From an uncultured Dorea sp. (lineage in GTDB: Bacteria; Bacillota; Clostridia; Lachnospirales; Lachnospiraceae): a stretch of DNA of 17,061 nt. The translations under genes and the position numbers were made by a program. The DNA is taken from contig CAJULU010000022.1 of assembly GCA_910587575.1 (NCBI GenBank), positions 38,236-55,296 of the forward strand. The letters are read 5' to 3'. How positions within the stretch are numbered: position 1 is the stretch's first letter; each line of letters starts with the position of its first letter. Under the pieces are notes generated by a model. The model searched no databases and had not been told where the DNA came from. It was given only the letters and a program-made list of their open reading frames with translations. Shown piece by piece: positions 8,071 to 16,129 of the stretch.

Positions 8071-8126
8071 TGGAAATGTACCAGCAGACACATAATCATT
8101 TAATAAGGGGACAAAGGAGGAGCAGA

Positions 8127-10802
8127 ATGCAAAGAATAAGAAGATTTCTGGTACTTACACTTCTGATATGTCTTGGTGTCACTACGCCGGGCATAAGGAG
8201 TTATGCAGAGGAAATGTCAGGGGAGCAGGCATCTGCAGGTTTAGAGGACGAGAACCCTCAGCGTCTTGATTCGGTTACAGCTATGGACGAAGACGGTAAC
8301 ATCTTTGAAGTGGACGAAGAGGGCGGAGAACTGGACGACCCGGGAATTGCAGCGTTTTCACGGGATGCGTCTGTAAAAGTAGTCAATTTCAGGACCAAAG
8401 GCAATGCGGTTACGGAATACAAGGAATTCGAGACCGGAGAGGCAGGCTATACCAATGGAGCCTATGGTGCGGACGCCGCTTATCTGGGAACGTCTGGCAG
8501 CAAGGTCCGTTTCATGCTGTCCGGTGTCGTGGGAGAAGTAGCGGCCGAAGAAGTCCAGGTGGTGGATTTTGCATCGGCTGAGTCTGTCAGCTGCTATGCC
8601 GCAGAGGGCGGAAGGCTGCGCCATTACATCACCCAGGATATGACAAAAGCGGGACATGCAACATCTCTGGATAACGGCAGTGCGCCGTCATATCTGCAGG
8701 CGGGGACAGCGTATTACAGTTACGACGGCCATTATTTCTACACGGATTACGGCACGATGCTTAATGATTACCAGAACGGGACACGTTCCGCTTCCGTGAA
8801 TCCAGGGAATCCTTACTATAACTATTATCAGTATCTGCCGTTTCGCAGCAGGACGTCTTATAGCGGGGCAGAGCTCAATGGTCTGATTGGGGGAAAGACG
8901 GGCGGAACGTCAAAGCTGAAGAATACCGGGGATTATTTCACGGGCAGTCAGAATCAGTATGGTGTCAACGCCCTTATCATGGTGGGAATCGGAGCCAATG
9001 AGAGCGGATGGGGGACAAGCGGCATCTGTCAGAATAAGAATAATCTTTTCGGGCTGAATGCCGTAGACTCTTCGCCGGGGACCAGCGCCAGTACATACGC
9101 AAGCGTGGAAGAATGTATCCGGCAGTTTGCGGATGGCTGGATGTCCAGGAAATACTTAAATCCGGTAAGCGGAGTCTATAAAGGCGGGTTTCTCGGGAAC
9201 AAGGCCAGCGGAGTGAATGTAAAATATGCTTCCGATCCGTACTGGGGCGAGAAAGCGGCCAATATTATCTGGGGGCTTGACCAGAACGGGGGAAGCCGGG
9301 ATGCCGGTATCTATACCATAGGCATCAAGGATACCCTTGCCACGGGACATAACAGTGTCAATGTGCGCAGCCAGAGTAATCAGTCCGGGACAAGTCTGTA
9401 TAAGACCGGTACATCTTCTAATTATGCCGTGCTGATCCAGGATCAGAATCCGGAGAATGGTTATTACAGGATTCAGAGTGATGGGGCGCTGAACAGTGAC
9501 CGGTCAGGTATTATGACCGGGACAGGAGAGTATGACTTTGAGCAGATGTATGCATATATGCATTCCGATTATGTGACGGTTGTCAGCCAGGGCCAGAATG
9601 TGGCGGCTAAGAAGGAACTTGAGTCTGTTGCCATCAGCCAGGCTCCTGCAAAGATCACATATTCTGCGGGTGAAGTATTCGATCCGGCAGGCATGGTTGT
9701 GACGGCCGGCTTTCATGACGGCACCCAGGAGGATGTGACAGGAGCGGCTGCTTACAGCCAGGAGCCTTTGCAGGCAGGCACGGAAAGCATTACGGTGTCC
9801 TATACATATGAAGAAACTACGAAATCCACAGAACAGGCAATAACGGTGACAGAGCCGGCAGCTTCTCCGGATCCGGCACCTGGAACAGAGCCGGCTCCTG
9901 CTCCCGGAGCGGGAACCGATGGAGCGGCTGGTTCCATGCCCGGAACGGACAATACACCGGGAGCCGGTACAACGCCGGGAACTGATGGTGAGCCGGATCC
10001 GGCACCTGGAACAGGAACCGATGGAGCGGCTGGTTCCATGCCCGGAACGGACAGTACACCGGAAGCCGGTACAACGCCGGGAACTGATGGTGAGCCGGAT
10101 CCGGCACCTGGAACAGAAGGAACGCCGGATTCCACGCCAGGTACAGGAACCGATGGAACACCGATGCCGGATTCCACATCCGGGACAGAAATAACGCCGG
10201 TTCCAGCTCCCGCTCCAGACGGGGATGCAGCGCAGCCGGAATCCCCGGCGCCGGTTTCAGCAGAGAAGCCGGAGGCGGCATCAGTGCCGGTCATTAAGAA
10301 TGAAAATACAGGCATCTGGATCAAAGGTAAAACCAGTGCCGGGACAGAATGTAAGGTTCAGACAATTACAAAGGATTCTGAGCAGTACCGGTCTTATATA
10401 GAACCGGTCAGAGACAGGGTGATCCTTGGCGTATACGATATTGAACTGACAACGGAACTGGCAGAAGGAGAGTCTGTGGAACTTGGTTTTCCGGTTGGGA
10501 ATCAATATAATGGAAAACAGGCAGTGGTTCTCCACTATGACAGCAATAAGGGAATGGAGAAATTTACCCCTGTTGTGGAGAATGGACAGGTCGTTGTAAC
10601 GGTTTCCGGTTTCTCTCCGTACGTGGTAGCGCTGGATGAAGCAGCCGGTGAAAGCGGCGGTAACGATAGAAAAGCGCCCAGGACGGGAGACTGCAGCCGG
10701 GTTGTTATGTGGGGAGTATTCCTGGTACTGTCAATGTCCGAAATCCTTTACCTGTGGTTTTACAAAAAAGAAAAGATGCATGGAATCATAGAGGAAAAAT
10801 AA
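8127..10802 (+). CDS. Secreted, wall-anchored glucosaminidase-domain surface protein with Big_3 Ig-like domain
   Basis: An 891-residue protein. Residues 1-27 are a signal peptide (RIRR, then a hydrophobic core, then SYA). A glucosaminidase domain (PF01832 type) spans about 245-385 and carries GANE292SGWGTS, with the likely catalytic Glu, and NNLFGLNA. An SH3b-like segment (about 400-490) and a Big_3 Ig-like domain (about 497-575) follow. A Pro/Gly/Thr/Asp stalk with a tandem repeat covers about 588-715, then an undefined beta-rich domain (about 725-840). The C-terminus has APRTGD (850-855), a hydrophobic segment and KKEK, like a non-canonical sortase signal. It probably hydrolyses the GlcNAc-MurNAc bond in peptidoglycan. 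ATG 8127 is chosen over an upstream in-frame GTG (8061) because AGGAGG lies 6 nt before it, the signal peptide starts there, and the GTG overlaps the promoter. Confidence 0.88.
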   Translation: MQRIRRFLVLTLLICLGVTTPGIRSYAEEMSGEQASAGLEDENPQRLDSVTAMDEDGNIFEVDEEGGELDDPGIAAFSRDASVKVVNFRTKGNAVTEYKEFETGEAGYTNGAYGADAAYLGTSGSKVRFMLSGVVGEVAAEEVQVVDFASAESVSCYAAEGGRLRHYITQDMTKAGHATSLDNGSAPSYLQAGTAYYSYDGHYFYTDYGTMLNDYQNGTRSASVNPGNPYYNYYQYLPFRSRTSYSGAELNGLIGGKTGGTSKLKNTGDYFTGSQNQYGVNALIMVGIGANESGWGTSGICQNKNNLFGLNAVDSSPGTSASTYASVEECIRQFADGWMSRKYLNPVSGVYKGGFLGNKASGVNVKYASDPYWGEKAANIIWGLDQNGGSRDAGIYTIGIKDTLATGHNSVNVRSQSNQSGTSLYKTGTSSNYAVLIQDQNPENGYYRIQSDGALNSDRSGIMTGTGEYDFEQMYAYMHSDYVTVVSQGQNVAAKKELESVAISQAPAKITYSAGEVFDPAGMVVTAGFHDGTQEDVTGAAAYSQEPLQAGTESITVSYTYEETTKSTEQAITVTEPAASPDPAPGTEPAPAPGAGTDGAAGSMPGTDNTPGAGTTPGTDGEPDPAPGTGTDGAAGSMPGTDSTPEAGTTPGTDGEPDPAPGTEGTPDSTPGTGTDGTPMPDSTSGTEITPVPAPAPDGDAAQPESPAPVSAEKPEAASVPVIKNENTGIWIKGKTSAGTECKVQTITKDSEQYRSYIEPVRDRVILGVYDIELTTELAEGESVELGFPVGNQYNGKQAVVLHYDSNKGMEKFTPVVENGQVVVTVSGFSPYVVALDEAAGESGGNDRKAPRTGDCSRVVMWGVFLVLSMSEILYLWFYKKEKMHGIIEEK
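9912..10115 (+). repeat. Two tandem 102-bp repeats in the surface-protein stalk
   Basis: Copies at 9912-10013 and 10014-10115 differ at only two bases, changing Asn to Ser and Gly to Glu. Each encodes a 34-residue unit, beginning GTDGAAGSMPGTD and ending EPDPAPGT. Partial, more diverged copies lie on both sides. The period is a multiple of three, so copy-number change keeps the frame. Confidence 0.95.
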
Positions 10803-10810
10803 TGGAATGG

Positions 10811-10845
10811 GGAAAGGGGCTGTCAGGAATGACCAGCTCCTTTCC
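10811..10845 (+). promoter_or_regulatory. Intercistronic RNA hairpin with GGAA tetraloop
   Basis: GGAAAGGGGCT (10811-10821) pairs with AGCTCCTTTCC (10835-10845), with one G-U pair. The stem continues through GTCA (10822-10825) and TGAC (10830-10833) to a GGAA loop; C10834 is bulged. No U-tract follows, so it is not a standard terminator. It fills most of the 56-nt gap between the glucosaminidase and amidase genes and could stabilise the upstream message or attenuate transcription. Confidence 0.6.
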
Positions 10846-10858
10846 TTGAGATGGGTTT

Positions 10859-12082
10859 ATGATGAGAAAAAGTATGAAATGGATTATGGCGCTTCTGATT
10901 CTGACAGGAATGCTGTCCATCTGCAGCTGTCAGTCCGGTCCGGAGGCGGAAACAGAAGAAAAGCCCGATAAGGCTCCTGTGGAAGAAGCGGATTCAGAGG
11001 GAGGGAATAAAAAAGCAGAAAGTGTGAGAAGCCAGGTCCGGATCGAAGAGATCGATTTTACCAGAATATCCGGTCAGGAGATTCAGATTACGTGGTCTGA
11101 CAGAAATGGTTCCTGTGTGGAAGAATATGAGATAAAAAGAAGAAAAAGCGGGGAAACTGGCTGGGAGACCATTGCAGTCCAGGATTCTGGCGGCAATGGG
11201 CAGGAAACCGGTTTCTCTTATACGGATGTTCTGGAAGATTCTGCATTCCGTCAGTATGAGTACCGGGTAGACGTAAAGGTAAAGGAGGACGAAATGTATG
11301 AGGCAGTGGAGGGAAAACCTGTCTTGGCCAGTAATATTCTGATCTGTATTGATCCAGGGCATTATGAGGGGAAGAATGCCCTGGATCCGGAAGGAACGGC
11401 ATATACAGAAGGTGATTTTACCTTAGAGCTTGCCCTGGAACTGCGGAAGATTTTAAAAGAAACGTACGGAATCACGGCCTGTCTGACCAGAGAGTCTGGA
11501 ACTGTCAATATCGGGGGATATGAAAATGATATCCTGGACGGCGCTCATATCCATCTGCGGGGAGAGTATGCAAGGGGGAGCGACCTGTTCCTTTCTCTTC
11601 ATACAAATGCCAACTTAGAGGGAGCCAATGGATATGGCACAATTTCACAGCCCATCCAGATTATGAAGCCCGTAATCATTGCGAATACGATTGCCTGTGA
11701 CAGCAGTCTGGCAATTCATGTGGGCAACCGGATGGGAAGCAGACTGGCAGAGGCAGGCGCCCGGATGGAGATTGCCGTACCGGGGAAATTCCGGGAAGTG
11801 AGCGGTAAAAATGAGATGATTCCCTGGACGGATGCCTTTAATGACAGTCTGGAACAGGCGGGTACCATCTGTTACCGGACGGACGGGAACGGCGATTATT
11901 ACGGTGTGCTCAGAGGAGCGGCCAATGTGGGCGTGCCGGGGATGATCATTGAACACGGTTTCCATACGGTTCCCAGAATGCGGGAACTGGCGGCCCAGGG
12001 TACGTTAAAGGAACAATGGGCATTCGCGGATGCACAGGGGATTGCAGAAGGGTTTGGCCTGGAGAAAGGAATGGAGGAGTAA
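10859..12082 (+). CDS. Lipoprotein N-acetylmuramoyl-L-alanine amidase (Amidase_3)
   Basis: A 407-residue protein. A lipoprotein-type signal peptide ends near ICSC (residues 21-24), so the mature protein is probably tethered to the outer face of the membrane. An acidic linker (about 27-58) leads to a fibronectin type III-like domain (about 60-150) and an Amidase_3 domain (PF01520) at about 160-400. The zinc ligands are visible as DPGH168, E184 (YTEGDF) and SLH248TNA, with the catalytic Glu at IIE365HG. It would cut the bond between MurNAc and L-Ala. The start is ATG 10859 or the adjacent ATG 10862; the ribosome site is weak (GAGATGGG). No separate promoter is clear, so it is likely co-transcribed with the gene before it. 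Confidence 0.88.
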   Translation: MMRKSMKWIMALLILTGMLSICSCQSGPEAETEEKPDKAPVEEADSEGGNKKAESVRSQVRIEEIDFTRISGQEIQITWSDRNGSCVEEYEIKRRKSGETGWETIAVQDSGGNGQETGFSYTDVLEDSAFRQYEYRVDVKVKEDEMYEAVEGKPVLASNILICIDPGHYEGKNALDPEGTAYTEGDFTLELALELRKILKETYGITACLTRESGTVNIGGYENDILDGAHIHLRGEYARGSDLFLSLHTNANLEGANGYGTISQPIQIMKPVIIANTIACDSSLAIHVGNRMGSRLAEAGARMEIAVPGKFREVSGKNEMIPWTDAFNDSLEQAGTICYRTDGNGDYYGVLRGAANVGVPGMIIEHGFHTVPRMRELAAQGTLKEQWAFADAQGIAEGFGLEKGMEE

Positions 12083-12085
12083 AGG

Positions 12086-14158
12086 ATGTTTTGCAGCAGA
12101 TGTGGAAAGGAACTTCCGGACGGAGCGAAGTTCTGTACGAATTGTGGAGCGCAGTTACAGGCAGACGGCAGCAGCCCGGCGGGAAACGGCAGTGTAAACA
12201 GCAGCCCAGATCAAAACAGTAGACCGGATCAAAACAGCGGTGTGAAAGGAAACGGCACACCGTCGAAAAAGAGTGCCGGGATTGTGATCGGCGTGGTGGC
12301 TGCAGTTCTGGCCGTAGTGCTGTTGGGCGGTGTCGTTTACGCAACGGTGGGATTAAACAGCCAGAAGAAGAAACTGGAGACTGTGATCAAAAAGGCGGGG
12401 ATTGAAGAGTATCAAGACAGGATGGACCAGGCAGCCGCAAAATGGGGCTCGCTGGGTATTACAGACGTTTCGGATAAAAAGGAGATCCTTAACGATCTGA
12501 AAGACATTCGGGATGACGTGGAGACGTTTCAGAATTGTGCCGAAGAAGTGAAGACGCTTGAGAAGGAAAAGGAAACCTATCATCTGGAAGACAGTACCTA
12601 CAGCGCTTATGAGGAGATCCTGGAAGAGTGCGGGAAGGCAGTGAAGAACAAGGAGGCCGAAGAGGCAGTTGCCCTGTTTGAAGAGGCGGAGGATATGCTG
12701 GATGAATTGATCGAAACCAATGACGAATACATAGACGAGATGGTTGAGACTTATGAGGCTGCCGATCTTTCGGAAGCGGAAACAGAAGAAGCCGCTGTTT
12801 TCGAGGAACATCTGGAAAAGATCAATCAGCTGGCAGAAGCAGAACAGAAAGATTACCAGTCCATCAGGAAGGCGCTGGAAGAGATGAATGAAGTGGCCTA
12901 CCTGTATATTGACCCGGAAAATCCGCTGGAGATCAGTGTCCAGCAGGTAGATGCAACCGAGTTCCCCAAGGTAAAATTATATCTGAACGTAAAGGATCCG
13001 GCCACCGGCACGGTACCGGAGGATCTAAAGAACGGTATGTTTTATATCCGGAAAGAGGATGCGAACGCAGATTATGTGAAACAGGAAATCTCCACGGTTA
13101 ATCAGCTGAATGAACTGGAAGCCCTGAATGTGGATATGGTTGCCGATGTCAGCGGAAGCATGAACGGCAGTCCTCTTGCGGAGGCCAAGAGGATTATGTG
13201 TAATTTTGTAAACAGTGTCCAGTTTTCGGCAGGCGACATGGTGGAACTGACGTCTTTTGCCACAGGAGTCCGTCTGGAACAGGAATTCTGTGCGGATGCG
13301 GCGCTTCTGAACAGCAGGATCAATAATCTGTACACCGGAGATATGACCAGCCTGTATGATGCCCTGTATACTTCCGTGGAACGGGTTGCTTCCAGAACAG
13401 GTGCGAGATGTGTCATTGCATTTACGGACGGATATGATAATTACAGCAGTTGTACGAGGGAGGCCGTAATCAGTACGGCTCAGAGATACCATGTTCCCAT
13501 CTTTATTATCGGGATTGGCACCAGCGACTATTCCGATGTAAATGCTATTGCGCAGCAGACCGGCGGCGCATATTTCAATGCCTATGATGTATATTCCATG
13601 GACAGCATCTATGAGGAAATCTATCGGATGGAAAAAGAGATGTACCTGATAGAATTCGAAGATAACACCGGTTCCAAAGTAACGGATCTGGCGAAGATCA
13701 GAACGGGTTACCGCAGCATGGAGTACGGAGGGGAATGCCAGTATTCTTATACGCCGAATATATTGCTGAGTGTAAATGGTGCCAGCATTTACAGGGACGG
13801 GCCGGAAGAAGTGGTAGAGAGGTATCTGAAAGGGTTTGACGATGCCATGACCATGTCTGACTTTTCCTATATTTCAGATTGTTTAAAGCCGGGAAGCCCT
13901 ATTTATGAGGAGCAGAAGGCTTATGTACAGAGAGATATCCAGGAACAGCTGGATTCCTTTGAGATTGTATCTGTGGATTACAGCGATAATAATCACTGCG
14001 TGGTTATGACCAGGGAGACGTATTTTGTCCAGGTTGGAGATAAACCACTGCAGCTTATGACTCAGGAATGTAAATATGCGGTTGAAAATGACGGAAGCGG
14101 CTGGAAGCTGACCTCTTTTGCGGGAGAAATCCATGTAACCTCAAGGATTAAGCAGTAA
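12086..14158 (+). CDS. Zinc-ribbon / single-TM / coiled-coil / VWA-domain membrane protein
   Basis: A 690-residue protein. Residues 1-26 are a zinc ribbon with two CxxC pairs (FCSRCGK, FCTNCGA). A low-complexity linker has a repeated DQNSRPDQN-type stretch (about 42-51). One membrane segment lies at about 64-90, giving a cytoplasmic ribbon and an extracellular remainder. Residues about 92-270 are acidic and helical. A von Willebrand factor A domain (about 348-520) has a complete MIDAS: D354-x-S356-x-S358, T421 and D448. The C-terminal 110 residues look like the NTF2-like fold found in TcaA-type zinc-ribbon proteins, which is tentative. GGAGG (12073-12077) lies 8 nt upstream, and only 3 nt separate it from the amidase stop. 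A role in sensing or organising the wall with the two hydrolases is inference. Confidence 0.85.
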   Translation: MFCSRCGKELPDGAKFCTNCGAQLQADGSSPAGNGSVNSSPDQNSRPDQNSGVKGNGTPSKKSAGIVIGVVAAVLAVVLLGGVVYATVGLNSQKKKLETVIKKAGIEEYQDRMDQAAAKWGSLGITDVSDKKEILNDLKDIRDDVETFQNCAEEVKTLEKEKETYHLEDSTYSAYEEILEECGKAVKNKEAEEAVALFEEAEDMLDELIETNDEYIDEMVETYEAADLSEAETEEAAVFEEHLEKINQLAEAEQKDYQSIRKALEEMNEVAYLYIDPENPLEISVQQVDATEFPKVKLYLNVKDPATGTVPEDLKNGMFYIRKEDANADYVKQEISTVNQLNELEALNVDMVADVSGSMNGSPLAEAKRIMCNFVNSVQFSAGDMVELTSFATGVRLEQEFCADAALLNSRINNLYTGDMTSLYDALYTSVERVASRTGARCVIAFTDGYDNYSSCTREAVISTAQRYHVPIFIIGIGTSDYSDVNAIAQQTGGAYFNAYDVYSMDSIYEEIYRMEKEMYLIEFEDNTGSKVTDLAKIRTGYRSMEYGGECQYSYTPNILLSVNGASIYRDGPEEVVERYLKGFDDAMTMSDFSYISDCLKPGSPIYEEQKAYVQRDIQEQLDSFEIVSVDYSDNNHCVVMTRETYFVQVGDKPLQLMTQECKYAVENDGSGWKLTSFAGEIHVTSRIKQ

Positions 14159-14183
14159 CCAGAAACTAAGGCAGGATCAACGG

Positions 14184-14228
14184 AAAACCCCTTGGAGCAT
14201 ATCAGAAAGATGTTCCAGGGGGTTTTTT
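14184..14228 (+). terminator. Intrinsic terminator of the cell-envelope operon
   Basis: AAAACCCCTTGGAGCAT (14184-14200) pairs with ATGTTCCAGGGGGTTTT (14210-14226) with wobble or mismatch positions and a 9-nt loop, running into a T-run (14223-14228). It begins 26 nt after the VWA gene stop. Confidence 0.9.
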
Positions 14229-14271
14229 GTCTGGTAATAAAAACAGATCTACATTAAAGGAAATAAAAATA

Positions 14272-14300
14272 TTGACAGATTTATAATGGTGTGTTAAGAT
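14272..14300 (+). promoter_or_regulatory. Near-consensus promoter of the symporter gene
   Basis: TTGACA (14272-14277), a 17-nt spacer and TAAGAT (14295-14300). Transcription would start near 14307 and leave a leader of about 85 nt before the start codon at 14392. Confidence 0.8.
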
Positions 14301-14318
14301 AGTCAAGATAAATTTAGT

Positions 14319-14363
14319 GCTTTAAAGTGTAACGGTTTAAAGCGCAACGCTTTAAAGTAAAGA
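14319..14363 (+). promoter_or_regulatory. Three 15-bp iterons (operator candidate) in the symporter leader
   Basis: GCTTTAAAGTGTAAC (14319-14333), GGTTTAAAGCGCAAC (14334-14348) and GCTTTAAAGTAAAGA (14349-14363) are head-to-tail. The second and third also form a perfect inverted repeat, TTTAAAGCG and CGCTTTAAA, around CAA (14336-14356). The central CAACG/TAACG steps recall LacI-family operators. The site lies just downstream of the predicted transcription start, which fits repression by roadblock. The regulator is not in the window. Confidence 0.7.
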
Positions 14364-14391
14364 GTGAATTAGAACTTGGAGGAAATGAGAG

Positions 14392-15978
14392 ATGTCAAAA
14401 GAAATATTATGTGTGATCATGCTGGTGGTATTCTTCGCCGTTATGATTTATGTAGGATTCTACTCAAGAAAGCATGCGACAGACGTGGACGGATTCGTGC
14501 TGGGCGGCAGGGGCGTGGGCCCGTGGCTTACCGCATTTGCTTTCGGAACGTCCTACTTCTCAGCGGTTATTTTCGTCGGATATGCGGGGCAGTTCGGATG
14601 GAATTTCGGTATGTCCGCAACCTGGGCGGGACTTGGCAATGCGTTTATCGGTTCCCTGCTGGCGTGGAATGTCCTGGGAAGAAGAACCCGTGTCATGACG
14701 CAGCATCTGGATGCAAAGACCATGCCTGATTTCTTCGGAAAGCGGTTTGATTCGGTTCCCTTGAAAGTAGCGGCTTCGGTCATTGTATTTATTTTTCTGA
14801 TTCCTTATACGGCTTCCCTCTATAATGGCTTATCCAGTCTGTTCGGCCTGGTATTCGATCTTCCGTACTGGGTGGTTATCGCCGTGATGGCCGTACTGAC
14901 GGGGTTTTATGTAATCTTTGGCGGATATATGGCAACTGCGATTAACGATTTTATCCAGGGAATCATTATGCTGTTTGGAATCTGTGCGGTGATCGGGGCA
15001 GTCTTATCCGAAAACGGCGGACTGCTTCAGGCAGCGAAGTCCCTTGCGTCCATTACAGGTGACGCCGGATGGGAGGGGGCGTATTGTGCATTCCTTGGCC
15101 CGGACCCGCTGGCGCTTCTGTTCGTGGTAATCCTGACTTCCCTTGGTACGTGGGGGCTTCCGCAGATGGTGGGAAAATTCTATGCCATCAAGAGTGAGAA
15201 AGACATCCATAAGGGAACCGTGATTTCAACGGTATTCGCCATTATCGTGGCAGGAGGATGCTATTTCCTGGGAGGATTCGGAAGGCTCTACGGTGATAAG
15301 GTAATGATGAATGAGGCTACCGGAAAGCCGCTGTTTGACACGATTGTGCCTACCATGCTTTCTACGCTGCCGTCAGTCATCATTGCGGTGGTCATCGTAC
15401 TGGTACTGTCGGCCTCCATGTCCACCCTGTCCTCCCTGGTGCTGACTTCCAGTTCCACCTTTACGCTGGATGTCATTAAACCGGCGTCAAAACAGGGAAT
15501 GTCGGATCAGAAACAGGTATCAGTCATGCGTCTTTTCATTGTATTCTTTATTCTGGTATCGGCCGTCATCGCTATTTTTAAGGATGCACATCCAGAGGTA
15601 ACCTTTATCGCACAGATGATGGGTGTGTCCTGGGGGGCGCTGGCCGGGGCGTTCCTGGCTCCGTTCCTGTATGGACTGTACTGGAAGGGGATTACGAAGA
15701 TATCCGTAGTAGTATGTTTTATATGGGGATGTGGGATTGCCCTTTTGCAGCTGTTCGTAACTCTGGGCGGCGTTGACGTAACCGGGTGGGGACCTGTTCT
15801 CGGATACATTTTCAAATCCTCTATTAATTCAGGGGTGATTGCAATGGTGGGCGGACTGGTGATCGTGCCGGTGATCAGTCTGTTTACAAAGAAGCAGGAT
15901 GGGGAAGAGCTTAAGAGGATTTTCTCCTGCTATGAAGAAAAGGTAACCATTACGAAGAAATCTTCTCTTCAAGAGTAA
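14392..15978 (+). CDS. Sodium:solute symporter family (SSF) transporter
   Basis: A 528-residue protein with about 13 membrane segments, the usual size for PF00474. It has a DGFVLGGRGVGPW entry to the second segment, FGTSYFSAVIFVGYAG (51-66), the family signature region FYVIFGGYMATAINDFIQG (172-190), and SASMSTLSSLVLTSSS (340-355), which matches the serine-rich helix that lines the second sodium site in this family. It imports an organic solute with sodium; the substrate (amino acid, carboxylate or sugar) cannot be told. GGAGG (14378-14382) is 9 nt before ATG 14392. It is a single-gene unit between its own promoter and terminator. Confidence 0.88.
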   Translation: MSKEILCVIMLVVFFAVMIYVGFYSRKHATDVDGFVLGGRGVGPWLTAFAFGTSYFSAVIFVGYAGQFGWNFGMSATWAGLGNAFIGSLLAWNVLGRRTRVMTQHLDAKTMPDFFGKRFDSVPLKVAASVIVFIFLIPYTASLYNGLSSLFGLVFDLPYWVVIAVMAVLTGFYVIFGGYMATAINDFIQGIIMLFGICAVIGAVLSENGGLLQAAKSLASITGDAGWEGAYCAFLGPDPLALLFVVILTSLGTWGLPQMVGKFYAIKSEKDIHKGTVISTVFAIIVAGGCYFLGGFGRLYGDKVMMNEATGKPLFDTIVPTMLSTLPSVIIAVVIVLVLSASMSTLSSLVLTSSSTFTLDVIKPASKQGMSDQKQVSVMRLFIVFFILVSAVIAIFKDAHPEVTFIAQMMGVSWGALAGAFLAPFLYGLYWKGITKISVVVCFIWGCGIALLQLFVTLGGVDVTGWGPVLGYIFKSSINSGVIAMVGGLVIVPVISLFTKKQDGEELKRIFSCYEEKVTITKKSSLQE

Positions 15979-15995
15979 AAAGAATAAAATACATC

Positions 15996-16029
15996 AAGGA
16001 AAGTGATTAAAATTAGCACTTTCCTTTTT
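15996..16029 (+). terminator. Intrinsic terminator after the symporter gene
   Basis: AAGGAAAGTG (15996-16005) pairs perfectly with CACTTTCCTT (16017-16026) across an 11-nt loop and runs into TTTTT (16025-16029). It begins 18 nt after the symporter stop. The remaining 100 nt before leuA are AT-rich and hold no gene and no promoter I can call with confidence. Confidence 0.9.
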
Positions 16030-16129
16030 GCTGTACATATGTTAGGATAAGAGAGTGTTAAAAAAGAGCAATATTTTTGATTAATATTATGCTTTGCCAT
16101 TTTCAAATATGGAAGGAGAAGGTGAAACG

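Noticed and set aside
8061..8126. Upstream in-frame GTG start for the surface protein
   Set aside because: It overlaps the -10 element and lacks a ribosome site; the signal peptide begins at ATG 8127 after AGGAGG.
9912..10115. Tandem repeat considered as a CRISPR-like or minisatellite array
   Set aside because: Copies are contiguous, in frame and coding, with no unique spacers.
9800..10324. Long Pro/Gly/Val-rich minus-strand frames over the stalk repeats
   Set aside because: They mirror the repeat-rich coding sequence of the surface protein; low complexity keeps several frames open.
12353..13492. Minus-strand frames of 100-155 codons opposite the VWA gene
   Set aside because: They are antisense to the acidic coiled-coil and VWA domains with no start signals.
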